Shown here in pieces: positions 9,264 to 18,477 of a stretch of 64,000 nucleotides of DNA (position 1 is the stretch's first letter; every line of letters begins with the position of its first letter). A program made the position numbers and the translations under genes. The notes under the pieces were generated by a model. It was not told where the DNA came from. It did not search any database and was given only the letters and a program-made list of their open reading frames with translations. The DNA is from an uncultured Clostridia bacterium (lineage in GTDB: Bacteria; Bacillota; Clostridia; Saccharofermentanales; Saccharofermentanaceae). The stretch is taken from assembly GCA_946537885.1 (NCBI GenBank), contig CAMNGC010000001.1, forward strand, positions 209,829 to 273,828. The letters are read 5' to 3'.

Positions 9264-9989
9264 TCAGTTATCCCAGTTGTGATAAACTTCCTGGACGTCG
9301 TCGTTCTCTTCGAACATATCCATCATCTTCTCGAGCTGAGCGATGATCGTCTCATCTGTGACGGCGTTGCTTGTAGTTGCAACAGGACCGAGGCTGGAAT
9401 CAAGGAAGCTGTAACCTTTTGCCTCGAGCGCATCTTTTACTTCATAATAGGATTCAGGAGTTGTCTCGATCTCGTAGACATCATCCTCTGCCTCACAGTT
9501 CTCGGCTCCGCAGTCAAGCGCATCCATCATAACTGTATCTTCATCTTCGAATTCTTCCTTAGATATAACGATGATGCCCTTTTCCTCGAAAAGAAATGAT
9601 ACACTGCCGTCAACGCCGAGTGATCCGCCGTTCTTGGTAAAGATATGTCTTACATCAGCAGCTGTACGGTTACGGTTGTTGGTAAGCGTTCTTACCATAA
9701 TGGCGATTCCGCCGGGACCGTAGCCCTCATATGTGATATCCTCATAATCGTCGCCTTCTCCGGCACCTGCGGCCTTCTGAATGGCTCTCTTGATATTGTC
9801 ATTAGGCATGTTAGCTGCCTTTGCCTTGGATATTACATCCTTAAGTCTTGAGTTACCGTCAGGATCAGGTCCCCCGGCCTTTACTGCTACCGCGATTTCC
9901 TTGGCGATCTTTGTGAAAATCGCTCCCTTTGCGGCATCGGACGCCTCTTTCTTACGTTTGATGTTACTCCATTTCGAATGACCTGACAT
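9264..9989 (-). CDS. yebC: YebC/PmpR-family DNA-binding or translation-assisting protein
   Basis: 241 residues, full length for the family. It starts with the signature MSGHSKWSNIKRKKEASDA and has the conserved ITYEGYGPGGIA (about residues 83-94) and NRNRTAADVRHIF motifs. An acidic C-terminus (EENDDVQEVYHN) completes the three-domain YebC fold. The family includes transcription regulators, and members have been reported to help ribosomes at polyproline stretches. The start has CTGGAGG five bases upstream. It is the head of, or second in, a minus-strand operon: the prepilin peptidase gene ends 40 bases upstream, and the P-loop/Asp23 gene follows. Confidence 0.95.
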   Translation of the reverse strand: MSGHSKWSNIKRKKEASDAAKGAIFTKIAKEIAVAVKAGGPDPDGNSRLKDVISKAKAANMPNDNIKRAIQKAAGAGEGDDYEDITYEGYGPGGIAIMVRTLTNNRNRTAADVRHIFTKNGGSLGVDGSVSFLFEEKGIIVISKEEFEDEDTVMMDALDCGAENCEAEDDVYEIETTPESYYEVKDALEAKGYSFLDSSLGPVATTSNAVTDETIIAQLEKMMDMFEENDDVQEVYHNWDN

Positions 9990-10029
9990 ATAAACCTCCA
10001 GTATTCTTGGTTCTTATTATCGATTTAAC

Positions 10030-10866
10030 TTAAATAAAATACCTTATAATCATCAAAATAACAACGACAGCAGCGGCAATTATACCCGTATATCTGTCGG
10101 ATGCCCTGCCTTTCATCGCTCTACGGAAAATTATATAAGCAACTGCGTATGAAAGGTAGGTGATCAGACCGACATCATAGTGTCCCATCCAAAGATAGGC
10201 AGCGAAAAGCATGATCCCCGCGAAATCCATATCCATTCCAAGATCAGCTTTGGTATATTCAGCCTTTGTAATGAATGCAGACAATTTGCAGAGAATTACG
10301 AAGATGGCAGAAATAAGGCAGGCGATGGCCGTGTACTTAAGGGAGAGAACCCAGTCTATCTTTTTGGTGTAGAGGGTCAGTAAGGTTGTTGAAAGTATGC
10401 CGGGGATCAGAGCGTAGAGAGCAAGTCCCGGGAAACCCTTGCCGGTATCGTGGTAGATCATCATAGTGGCGATTGTCGCCGCACCCGCTATTACGAACAG
10501 TACATAGTAAGCAAAGTCGTAAATAAAGTAGACATCAGTATTCAAGATCCACAGGGCTGTCTCTTTATGCAGGATTGCTGCCAACATAAAGACTAAACCG
10601 GTAAGGCTCTCGATCTTGGCGTAGCGGGACGGAACAGGTGCTTTACAGTAACGGCATTTGCCTCTTAAGAAGAGCCAGCTGAACAGGGGAACAAGGTCTT
10701 TTGCTGCCAGTTCATGGCCGCAGCTCATGCACATTGAGTGCCCTTTCGAGATCGTTCTTCCTTCCGGAACCCTATATATAACGACATTTAGAAAGCTGCC
10801 GATAACAATACCGAACAGCGTCGCGAAAAAAATAAAAATACCATAAATCGTGTAAAGATAAATCAT
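10030..10866 (-). CDS. pilD: Prepilin peptidase (PilD/GspO-type) with altered GxGD motif
   Basis: The start at 10866 is preferred because GGAGGA ends six bases upstream; the ATG at 10872 abuts it. The 278-residue membrane protein has the N-terminal methylase-type domain GSFLNVVIYRVPEG, followed by paired CMSC and CRYC zinc-binding cysteines. The first catalytic aspartate is in MMIYHDTGKGFPG. At the second aspartate the usual GxGD is replaced by MDMD (context KADLGMDMDFAG, near base 10230). It cleaves and may N-methylate prepilins at the membrane. It is divergent from pilB across a 210-bp region and leads the block with yebC. Its substrates are presumably the four pilin-like proteins at 18478-20420. 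Confidence 0.85.
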   Translation of the reverse strand: MIYLYTIYGIFIFFATLFGIVIGSFLNVVIYRVPEGRTISKGHSMCMSCGHELAAKDLVPLFSWLFLRGKCRYCKAPVPSRYAKIESLTGLVFMLAAILHKETALWILNTDVYFIYDFAYYVLFVIAGAATIATMMIYHDTGKGFPGLALYALIPGILSTTLLTLYTKKIDWVLSLKYTAIACLISAIFVILCKLSAFITKAEYTKADLGMDMDFAGIMLFAAYLWMGHYDVGLITYLSYAVAYIIFRRAMKGRASDRYTGIIAAAVVVILMIIRYFI

Positions 10867-10960
10867 AATCATTCCTCCATGCTTAATATACCATATAATA
10901 ATATTAGTGATAAAGCGTTGATTATGTTACAGGCTTGACTCGTAAATTTCATAAATAATC

Positions 10961-10989
10961 TTGTTTTTTGATAGGCCATGTTGTATAGT
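10961..10989 (+). promoter_or_regulatory. Probable promoter of the pilB-pilO operon
   Basis: TTGTTT at 10961-10966 and TATAGT at 10984-10989 are spaced 17 bp apart. This predicts a leader of about 90 bases before pilB, AT-rich with no obvious hairpin or recognisable cyclic-di-GMP riboswitch. Confidence 0.45.
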
Positions 10990-11083
10990 TTTATAGATAT
11001 ATTTGGGGAATTGTGTGCATTTTTTATCGAAATATACATATTTTTCACTTATATCGCATCCCACGTGGTTTTTGGAGGAAATG

Positions 11084-12754
11084 ATGAAGAGATTAGGCGA
11101 TATTCTCATCGAAAGCGGCTTCCTTACGGCAGCCGAACTTGCCGAAGCTCTCAGCGTCCAGAAGGAAAGCGGAAAGCGTCTTGGCGAAGTAATTGCCGAG
11201 ATGGGTCTTATGACGGAGTTTGATATTCTCCGTGCCGTTTCCAGCCAGTACAATTACCCCATTATCGATCTTGCCAATATCGACGTTGACCCTAAGGCAA
11301 CGGCGCTTTTGGACGAGCGATTCTGTACTGAGAACACGGCCGTACCGATAGGCTTTGATGATGAGAAGCTTGTTGTTGCTATCGATGACCCGATGAACCT
11401 TCTGTTGCAGGATGAGCTCCAGTTCCGTACAGGTTATGAGATCTCACTCATGCTCGCTACGAGAACAGGCATCCTTGACACGATCAAGGACAATTACGGA
11501 AGAGAGTCTGCCGCACAGGCAGCTCAGGAACTGAATGACGACTTCAGCGACGATCAGCTTGAGGGGTTAAGCGAAGAGGTTGCGGATGCTGTAAACAGCG
11601 CGCCTGTTGTTAAGCTGGTAAACTCGATGATCGAAGTCGCTATCAGAGCGGGCTCTTCGGATATTCATATCGAGCCTATGGAAGACAGGATCAGAGTTCG
11701 TATCCGTATCGACGGCGTTATGCAGGAGATCATGAGCAACCCTATTAATGCCAAAGATGCAATTACGACCAGAATCAAGATCCTTGGCGGTATGAACATT
11801 GCCGAGAAGCGTATTCCTCAGGATGGTCGTATCCAGATCATGCTTAACGGCGAAGAGATAGACATGCGTGTATCTATCCTTCCTACGATTTACGGTGAGA
11901 AGACCGTTATCCGTATTCTTGCCAAGAACGACGGTAACCTTAATCGTCAGTATCTTGGTATCAGCGACCACAACAACGAACTTATCAATAAGATCATTCA
12001 GGTTCCACAGGGAATCTGTCTTATATCTGGTCCTACCGGTTCCGGTAAGACCACAACACTTTATACTCTCTTGGCTGAGAAGAACTCACCTGAGACCAAT
12101 ATCATTACGGTTGAGGATCCTGTCGAGATCAAGATCCCCGGACTTAACCAGGTACAGGTTAATGCCAAAGCCGGAATGACCTTCGCCAGTGCGCTCCGCT
12201 CTATTCTCCGTCAGGACCCGGATATCATCCTCGTCGGTGAGATCCGTGACGGTGAGACTGCCGAAATCGCCATGAGAGCTGCCATTACAGGACACTTGGT
12301 ATTCAGTACTATCCACACTAATGACGCAGTATCCTCGATCAACCGTCTTATCGATATGGGCCTTGAGCCTTATATGGTTTCTTCGGCTCTGGTTGGTGTT
12401 GTATCGCAGCGTCTTGTTCGCCGTATCTGTACAAACTGCCGAGTTGCTTACGATCCTGAAGAATATGAGATCGAGAAGTTACATCTTGAGCCAGGACAGA
12501 AGCTTTATCGCGGAGAAGGTTGCACAGAGTGTAACGGTTCCGGCTATAAGGGTCGTATTGCCATCCATGAGATCGTAGTTATGACCAAGGGCATTAAGAT
12601 GCTCCTTGAGAAGAGAGCCAGTGAGGAAGAGATGAGACAGTTGGCCGTCAAAGAAGGTACACAGATGCTCGCTGATTCAGCTGCCGCTCTCTGCCTTGAA
12701 GGTATCTCAACGATCGATGAGATGAACAGAGTTGCTTATTCAATAGACGGTTAA
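11084..12754 (+). CDS. pilB: Type IV pilus extension ATPase PilB with MshEN-type N-domain
   Basis: The ATG at 11084 has GGAGG five bases upstream, so the longer frame from 11003 is not used. The N-terminal ~55 residues carry two tandem RLGxxLxxxGxL-type modules (RLGDILIESGFL and RLGEVIAEMGLM, each ending in a Leu-rich helix with Gln). That is the consensus of the cyclic-di-GMP-binding MshEN domain. The ATPase core has Walker A GPTGSGKTTT, Asp box, Walker B DIILVGEIRD and His box HLVFSTIHTND. A C-terminal CTNC...CTEC zinc clip completes a full-length hexameric motor. It powers pilin polymerisation at the inner face of the membrane and is the first gene of the pil operon. Activation by cyclic-di-GMP is inferred from the motif. 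Confidence 0.95.
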   Translation: MKRLGDILIESGFLTAAELAEALSVQKESGKRLGEVIAEMGLMTEFDILRAVSSQYNYPIIDLANIDVDPKATALLDERFCTENTAVPIGFDDEKLVVAIDDPMNLLLQDELQFRTGYEISLMLATRTGILDTIKDNYGRESAAQAAQELNDDFSDDQLEGLSEEVADAVNSAPVVKLVNSMIEVAIRAGSSDIHIEPMEDRIRVRIRIDGVMQEIMSNPINAKDAITTRIKILGGMNIAEKRIPQDGRIQIMLNGEEIDMRVSILPTIYGEKTVIRILAKNDGNLNRQYLGISDHNNELINKIIQVPQGICLISGPTGSGKTTTLYTLLAEKNSPETNIITVEDPVEIKIPGLNQVQVNAKAGMTFASALRSILRQDPDIILVGEIRDGETAEIAMRAAITGHLVFSTIHTNDAVSSINRLIDMGLEPYMVSSALVGVVSQRLVRRICTNCRVAYDPEEYEIEKLHLEPGQKLYRGEGCTECNGSGYKGRIAIHEIVVMTKGIKMLLEKRASEEEMRQLAVKEGTQMLADSAAALCLEGISTIDEMNRVAYSIDG

Positions 12755-12771
12755 ACAAGGAGGACATATAA

Positions 12772-13887
12772 GTGGAAGAATTTAGCCTGACCATGGAGGC
12801 GATACTGACCGAGGCTGTCAGAAGAGGAGCTTCTGATACGCACATTACAGTAGGTCTGCCTCCGATGATTCGCGTAAGCGGTGAGCTTATGCCCCTGAGC
12901 GGACAGATCCTGACACCTGCAGATACAGAATATCTGTGCAAGTCTATGATCGATAAGTCAAGGCAGCAGTACTTGAATGAGAGAGGTGAGATCGACTTCT
13001 CTTATGTTGTTGCTGACTACAGCCGTTTCAGATGTAACATTTTCAAGCAGCGTGGTTCTTATGCTCTTGCAGCCAGAACGATCACTAACGAGATCCCTAC
13101 CTGCGAGAAGCTCGGATTACCTATGATCTTTAAGGAATTTGCCATGAAGCCGCGTGGACTTATCCTTGTTACCGGTCCTACGGGTTCCGGTAAGTCTACT
13201 ACGCTTGCTGCCATGGTTGGACACATCAACAGTGTTAAGAAGTGTCATATCCTCACCCTTGAGGAGCCTATCGAGTATCTTCACGAGCATGGCGAAGCAA
13301 TGATCAACCAGAGAGAGATCCACGAGGATACTCTTTCCTTTGCAAATGCGCTTCGTGCCGCTCTCCGTGAGGACCCTGATGTAATCCTCGTAGGTGAGAT
13401 GCGTGACCTTGATACTATCAGTACAGCGATCACTGCAGCCGAGACAGGACACCTTGTTATGTCAACGCTTCACACATCCAGTGCTTCTGATACAGTTAAC
13501 CGTATCATTGACGTATTCCCTCCTCATCAGCAGGATCAGATCAGAGTTCAGCTCGGCTCTATCCTGGTTGCCGTTATCTGTCAGACTCTCGTTCCCAAGA
13601 TCGCGGGTGGCAGATGCGCTGCATTTGAGATCATGATCGCGAACGATGCTATCAGAAATAATATCCGTGAGGGTAAGACATACCAGATCGACAGTGCTCT
13701 TGCAACGAGCCTTCAGCAGGGAATGTGTCCTCTGGACTTCTATCTTGCAGAGCTTGTTAAGCGTAAGATCATCTCCAGAGAAGTTGCTCTTTCCAGATGC
13801 CGTTTCCCTGATGATCTTAAGAGATACATCAACAATGTCGGCGGTCCCGCCAACAGCCCTCTCTTCGGAGATCTGGATTTCCAGTAA
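12772..13887 (+). CDS. pilT: Type IV pilus retraction ATPase PilT
   Basis: 371 residues from GTG 12772, with AAGGAGG nine bases upstream. The N-terminal PAS-like domain includes the family pattern GASDTHITVGLPPMIRVSGE. The ATPase core has Walker A GPTGSGKSTT, Asp box ILTLEEPIEYLHEH, Walker B DVILVGEMRD and His box HLVMSTLHTSSA. FEIMIANDAIRNNIREGK is close to the AIRNLIRE element typical of PilT rather than PilB. It drives pilus retraction and so twitching or attachment strength. The gene lies 17 bases after pilB and 27 before pilC. Presence of both motors indicates dynamic pili. Confidence 0.95.
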   Translation: MEEFSLTMEAILTEAVRRGASDTHITVGLPPMIRVSGELMPLSGQILTPADTEYLCKSMIDKSRQQYLNERGEIDFSYVVADYSRFRCNIFKQRGSYALAARTITNEIPTCEKLGLPMIFKEFAMKPRGLILVTGPTGSGKSTTLAAMVGHINSVKKCHILTLEEPIEYLHEHGEAMINQREIHEDTLSFANALRAALREDPDVILVGEMRDLDTISTAITAAETGHLVMSTLHTSSASDTVNRIIDVFPPHQQDQIRVQLGSILVAVICQTLVPKIAGGRCAAFEIMIANDAIRNNIREGKTYQIDSALATSLQQGMCPLDFYLAELVKRKIISREVALSRCRFPDDLKRYINNVGGPANSPLFGDLDFQ

Positions 13888-13914
13888 TAATTCTAAACAG
13901 GAGGAAATAGCGAT

Positions 13915-15123
13915 ATGCCTAATTTCAGATATCAGGTTATCGACAGTGCAGGCAAGAAGTCTGAGGGCGTTCTTGATGCCGGCAGCGTAGCTGAGGCAAC
14001 ACGTAAGCTCAAGGGCGACGGAAAGTTTGTAATGTCGGTTGAACTTGATAAAGGCCCCGGTCTCTTAAATGTTGAAATCGGTAGCAAAAAGCTGAATACT
14101 AAGGAGCTGGTTCTTATATCCAGACAGCTTTCTGCCCTGCTTTCCGCAGGTATTACCATCATCAGATCCTTGGATATGCTTTATCAGCAGGTTGATACCA
14201 AGCGTGCCAAGAAGGTTGTAGGTGATATTTATGAGGCTATTCAGTCGGGCCGCACTTTGTCGGATGCCTTTAAGGATCAGAAGGAAGCTCTCCCTGCCAT
14301 CATGATAAGTATGGTTGCTGCAGGTGAGGAGTCCGGTAGACTTGATGAGGTCATGAACCGACTTGCAGAACACTTCCAGAAACAGTCGAAGTTAAAGAAT
14401 AAGATCTCATCCGCAATGGTTTACCCGAAGATCCTCTTCTTCCTTACCATTGCCATTACAGTCGGTCTTCTTACATTCCTTGTTCCGGGTATCGCCCAAA
14501 CGATCAGAGACTTGGGTGGTGACTTGCCGGCACTTACAAAGGCGGTTATGGCCGTTTCGGATTCCTTGGTTAATTTCTGGTATATTTATGCAATCGTAAT
14601 TGCCGGATTGGTATTTGGATTCAAGGCTTGGAAGAAATCCGAATCCGGTCATTATACTTGGGATAATCTTATGATCAAAATGCCGATTATCGGTAAAGCA
14701 ACAAAGATGAATGCTTCAGCCATGTTCTGCAGAACGATCTCCACTCTTCTTAAGTCCGGTATTTCCGTTCTTACTGCTGTTGAGATTACTGCAGCTTCTC
14801 TTGACAATGTTGTTCTAGAGAAGAAGTTGGCTGATGCACGAGTTGAGATCCGTAAAGGTACGCAGTTGTCCAAGTCGATTAAGAATATTACAGAGTTCCC
14901 TCCGATGATCTACGCTATGGTAGCTATCGGTGAGGAGTCAGGTACTCTTGATACGATTCTTGATAAGGCTGCTGACTTTTTCGAAGATGAGGCAGATGCT
15001 GCCACAACCAAGATGACCGCTGCACTTGAGCCTATTATGCTTATTTTGATGGCTATCCTTGTTGGTACAACAGTTGGTGCTATTGCAATGCCTATCTTCA
15101 CGATGGCTCAGTTTATCGGATAA
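13915..15123 (+). CDS. pilC: Type IV pilus inner-membrane platform protein PilC (GspF family)
   Basis: 402 residues, the normal length. It starts at an ATG with AGGAGG eight bases upstream. The N-terminal ~70 residues have the MPNFRYQVIDSAGKKSEG pattern common to GspF/PilC. Two homologous cytoplasmic helical domains follow, each containing a GEESG(R/T)L element (MVAAGEESGRL and MVAIGEESGTL). Membrane segments follow each repeat, the last ending near the C-terminus. The protein couples the PilB/PilT motors to pilin insertion in the membrane. Confidence 0.95.
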   Translation: MPNFRYQVIDSAGKKSEGVLDAGSVAEATRKLKGDGKFVMSVELDKGPGLLNVEIGSKKLNTKELVLISRQLSALLSAGITIIRSLDMLYQQVDTKRAKKVVGDIYEAIQSGRTLSDAFKDQKEALPAIMISMVAAGEESGRLDEVMNRLAEHFQKQSKLKNKISSAMVYPKILFFLTIAITVGLLTFLVPGIAQTIRDLGGDLPALTKAVMAVSDSLVNFWYIYAIVIAGLVFGFKAWKKSESGHYTWDNLMIKMPIIGKATKMNASAMFCRTISTLLKSGISVLTAVEITAASLDNVVLEKKLADARVEIRKGTQLSKSIKNITEFPPMIYAMVAIGEESGTLDTILDKAADFFEDEADAATTKMTAALEPIMLILMAILVGTTVGAIAMPIFTMAQFIG

Positions 15124-15150
15124 AGACACTTAATCGAAAGGAGACAATAA

Positions 15151-16266
15151 ATGGATTTTTCATCATTCGGAAAAGGTTCAATGGATCTGGTTATTGATAC
15201 ATCCAGTTCTGATTTGAAGCTTGCTGTCGGCGGTTACAACCGCAAGACAGGAACCATAACGCTCGAGAAGGTAGGTATCGTACCTCTTGAGGCTGAGACG
15301 CTTGAGGATGGCGCCATATCCGATTCGTTCGGTATCGTAATGGCAATGAAGCATGCTCTGGCAAAACTTGATATAAGGCAGAAGAATATCATTATTACGA
15401 CCGAGGGATCTTTCGTTCATACAAGAGACCTTGAGCTCCCTAAGGTAAAGGGCGAACAGCTTAAGGACATGGTTAAGTACGAGGTTATGGGTCAGGGTAA
15501 TAACAGAGATATGGTTATTGACTACCTCGTATATGGTAAGACAACAGACGAAGAAACAAATGCCGAGAAGATCAAGGTCAGAGCTACGGCGGTCCCTACT
15601 GATACAGTTTCTGAGTATCGTGATTTTATTAAGAATTTGGATATGACACCTGTTGCAATGGATGTTAACCCCAATGCTGTCAGAAAGCTTTTCAGCTCCG
15701 GTATCATCAACGGTAACATCAATATTGCTCAGTCCACACTACTTATGATCGAGCTGTGCGGCAAGACAACGACAGTTACGGTTCTCGATAAGGGCTTCCC
15801 GCTTCTGTCCAGAAGACTTCAGTTCGGTCACTCTAACATCCGTCAGGTTGCTGAGTCTCTTAAGAAGATGCAGGGTGGAGACAACCAGTCTTCTCTTGCA
15901 AGACGTCTCAACATTACAAAGAGTGACAGCGAGAGCTCGGTACCTGTTGAGGATATCGATGTTTGGCACGAGACAGTTGCCGAGAATCCTTCCCTCCAGA
16001 GTGCTGTAAATGCATATTTCAAGAACCTTGTTGATGCAGTATCCCGTACCGCTCAGTTCTCTATAAGCAAGTTCCACATCGATAATATCGGTACATGCCT
16101 GCTTTACGGATCCGGTGCCGGCTACAAGAAGATTGACAAAGAGCTTTCTCGCCAGCTTGCAACACAGGTTGAGGTCCTGAATACTCTGAGTACTGTCCAG
16201 GGACCTAAGAATTTTGAGCTTCCTCAGTTTGTTAACTGCTGTGGTGCTCTGATCCGTGAAGAGTAA
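15151..16266 (+). CDS. pilM: Pilus assembly protein PilM (actin-like)
   Basis: 371 residues. The actin-like phosphate-1 loop is recognisable near the N-terminus (LVIDTSSSDLKLAV). The peptide ELPKVKGEQLKDMVKYEV matches the PilM/SHS2 helix region, and MIELCGKTTTVTVL is the second phosphate-binding strand pair. No membrane segment is present. PilM binds the N-terminal cytoplasmic peptide of PilN and links the motor platform to the PilNO alignment complex. The next gene begins 14 bases downstream, with GGAGGGG as ribosome site. Confidence 0.85.
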   Translation: MDFSSFGKGSMDLVIDTSSSDLKLAVGGYNRKTGTITLEKVGIVPLEAETLEDGAISDSFGIVMAMKHALAKLDIRQKNIIITTEGSFVHTRDLELPKVKGEQLKDMVKYEVMGQGNNRDMVIDYLVYGKTTDEETNAEKIKVRATAVPTDTVSEYRDFIKNLDMTPVAMDVNPNAVRKLFSSGIINGNINIAQSTLLMIELCGKTTTVTVLDKGFPLLSRRLQFGHSNIRQVAESLKKMQGGDNQSSLARRLNITKSDSESSVPVEDIDVWHETVAENPSLQSAVNAYFKNLVDAVSRTAQFSISKFHIDNIGTCLLYGSGAGYKKIDKELSRQLATQVEVLNTLSTVQGPKNFELPQFVNCCGALIREE

Positions 16267-16280
16267 GGAGGGGTAAGAAG

Positions 16281-17207
16281 ATGCCAATTTTCGGTTCTAA
16301 GAATGAATTCTCCAAAAGAGATATGAACTTCTTTTCCGAGTTTACGGAAAAGGCAGCTAAGATGGCCAGAATGTTCGCCTATGTTGCGATTGCTGTTGCG
16401 GCTGTAGTATTTGTTATGGTCGCTCTCATTGTTTTCGCTTTCATCCAGAATCAGGTTGTAAAGAGCGATATCAAGGATCTTAAGAAAGATCTGCGCGGTG
16501 AGCAGTATGCCGATCTAGAGACAGAATATGCTCAGCTTCAGAGTGAGATTGCCGATAATACTCAGTATCTGTATGCATTAGGCGAGATGAGAAACAAAGT
16601 TGATGAGACACAGGCTGCAAAGGTTGAGATTGCAAAGCTTATCAAGTCTAATGTTCCTAACGCGGCATATATTTCTAACTATAACGTCACCGGAACATCA
16701 GTCATGATACAGGGACAGACATTCAACTATTATTCTGCAGTAGAGTTTGTAAATCTTCTGCAACAGTCTAATCTTTTTACTAGTGTGCCGCAGCTTTCAG
16801 TTGAGCATTATAATCTTGAAGATGCGCTGAATAAGAACACCGGTTATGTTAATCTTATCGATACATACTATACATTCACAATTCAGGCTACACTCACATC
16901 CGATGTACATGTAACAGTTAAGAGGTATCTGGAAGGTGATACGATAACAGCTATTGGTCTTACTGAGATCGGTGTTGCTTCCGGCAATGGTTATTATCTG
17001 ATCCCGGGCGAAGGATATTCATTTGAAACGATCAAGACAGCTACTCAGGGTACAGAGACATATGATTTGTCCTACATCCTTGTTGACGGTGTGCGTATGA
17101 GTGATGATGATTTTGCCATTGTACTTGAGACTGATAAGATTGAGGGCACAGTCAATACCGATACTATTATTGAGCTTTACTACAAAGCAAGCAACGGAGG
17201 TGAGTAA
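16281..17207 (+). CDS. pilN: PilN-like protein with extra C-terminal MucBP-like domain
   Basis: 308 residues, longer than usual PilN (about 180-200). A short cytoplasmic N-terminus is followed by one transmembrane helix (about residues 35-58), a coiled-coil region (DLKKDLRGEQYADLETEYA) and a ferredoxin-like PilN core to about residue 205. The last ~95 residues begin VTVKRYLEGD and end DTIIELYYKA, a pattern resembling MucBP or similar small beta domains of Gram-positive surface proteins. Position in the operon (pilM-pilN-pilO) and topology support the PilN assignment. The extra domain would lie outside the membrane. Confidence 0.8.
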   Translation: MPIFGSKNEFSKRDMNFFSEFTEKAAKMARMFAYVAIAVAAVVFVMVALIVFAFIQNQVVKSDIKDLKKDLRGEQYADLETEYAQLQSEIADNTQYLYALGEMRNKVDETQAAKVEIAKLIKSNVPNAAYISNYNVTGTSVMIQGQTFNYYSAVEFVNLLQQSNLFTSVPQLSVEHYNLEDALNKNTGYVNLIDTYYTFTIQATLTSDVHVTVKRYLEGDTITAIGLTEIGVASGNGYYLIPGEGYSFETIKTATQGTETYDLSYILVDGVRMSDDDFAIVLETDKIEGTVNTDTIIELYYKASNGGE

Positions 17208-17209
17208 TA

Positions 17210-18307
17210 ATGGGGAATTTATCCAATAGAGAAAAATTTCTGATGATTGCTATTGTCCTTCTTATAGCGATATTTGCACTACAGATGTTTGTGCTTAATC
17301 CGTTGAAGGACAAGCAAGCAGATCTTACTGCAGAAAAGGAAGAACTTGAGGATCAGAAGGCATATTATGATCAGATGATCGCAGACAACGAACGTAACCA
17401 GCTCGAACTCGAGGCACTTAAGTCTTCAATTAAAGAGATCGAGACTTCTTTTATCGCTGAGCTGAATTCCGAAGCTCTCGAGCAGTATGTGTTGAAGATC
17501 TTCGAGGATAATAACTGCCCGTATCTTGTATCGGCAGGTGTATCAGATGTAAGCATGCCTTCAGTAGTCTTGCCTGATGGCACAGTTTCAGCTAACAGCC
17601 TGAGAGTAAAGAGGGTAACTGTAAGCTATTCCACCACAGATGGTTTCCTTGTACCTCAGTTCAATCTTACAGATCCTAATTCTGTAGAGCAGTTCCAGCA
17701 GTGGATCACAAGAGTAAATGAGAATATCGAGAGCTCTCTTAGCAGTCAGGGAGCCAATGGCGCTGCTAACCAGGCTGAGAATATGTATACTCCTGTATAT
17801 GGTGAACCTGATAACGCTCAGTTGGTCGGTTATGACGGATTTATCGCAGCTCTTTCTCAGATCGAGGGTGTAGATCCTGATGCAATTAAGATCAACTCCA
17901 TCACGGTTAATGATGAGACAGGTTATCTTACATTGACAGCAGAGATTGATTTCTATTCTGCAAGCTTGATCAACCGTATTTCAGAGCCGGATCTCGACAA
18001 GCCTTACATTACCTATAATGGTAATACACCTACACACAATGTTGGTCTTATCGGCTTGCCTCTCTATCCTGTTACAAATGAGAATAGCGATTGGTATGGA
18101 ATCCTGCCTATTTCTGATGATGTGCGTGCTTCTGAGAGGCCGTTCGCAACATATTACTCCACGGCAGTTCTCAGGTATTATCTTGAGACATACGATCTCG
18201 GCACTATTCTTGGTCTTTCCGGAGCTGGTGTTAATCTTAATGATGAGAATACGCCGGTTACAGGAGAGACACCTACTGAGACGCCTGATGAGCAGCCTGA
18301 GGACTAA
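17210..18307 (+). CDS. pilO: PilO-like pilus alignment protein with acidic Thr/Pro tail
   Basis: 365 residues. A cytoplasmic tip is followed by one transmembrane helix (about residues 12-30, FLMIAIVLLIAIFALQMFV), a coiled coil rich in Glu/Lys/Gln (about 35-85), and a globular extracytoplasmic region. The C-terminus is a low-complexity Thr/Pro/Glu tail (GETPTETPDEQPED). Order and architecture match PilO, partner of PilN. It starts two bases after the pilN stop, with its ribosome site GGAGGTGAG inside the end of pilN. It is larger than proteobacterial PilO (about 200 residues), as is common in Clostridia. Confidence 0.8.
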   Translation: MGNLSNREKFLMIAIVLLIAIFALQMFVLNPLKDKQADLTAEKEELEDQKAYYDQMIADNERNQLELEALKSSIKEIETSFIAELNSEALEQYVLKIFEDNNCPYLVSAGVSDVSMPSVVLPDGTVSANSLRVKRVTVSYSTTDGFLVPQFNLTDPNSVEQFQQWITRVNENIESSLSSQGANGAANQAENMYTPVYGEPDNAQLVGYDGFIAALSQIEGVDPDAIKINSITVNDETGYLTLTAEIDFYSASLINRISEPDLDKPYITYNGNTPTHNVGLIGLPLYPVTNENSDWYGILPISDDVRASERPFATYYSTAVLRYYLETYDLGTILGLSGAGVNLNDENTPVTGETPTETPDEQPED

Positions 18308-18408
18308 TCCTCAGCTCTTTACGGCAATCGGTCGAACCTAAAGATTGACACATTTTGGATAATTTAGAACAAATTGTGAAAAAATGTGAAGAAATTTTGA
18401 AAAAGGTA

Positions 18409-18436
18409 TTGCACAAATCAGAAAAGGTGTTATACT
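18409..18436 (+). promoter_or_regulatory. Promoter of the first pilin gene
   Basis: TTGCAC at 18409-18414 and TATACT at 18431-18436 are spaced 16 bp apart, predicting a start near 18443 and a ~35-base leader with GGAGGA before the ATG. The upstream stretch 18340-18405 is AT-rich with repeated TGTGAA and A-tracts (TTGTGAAAAAATGTGAAG). A similar AAAATGTGAA lies before the second pilin. Confidence 0.65.
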
Positions 18437-18477
18437 AAAGCTACAAACTTAATAAATTCTATAGGAGGAATTTTACT

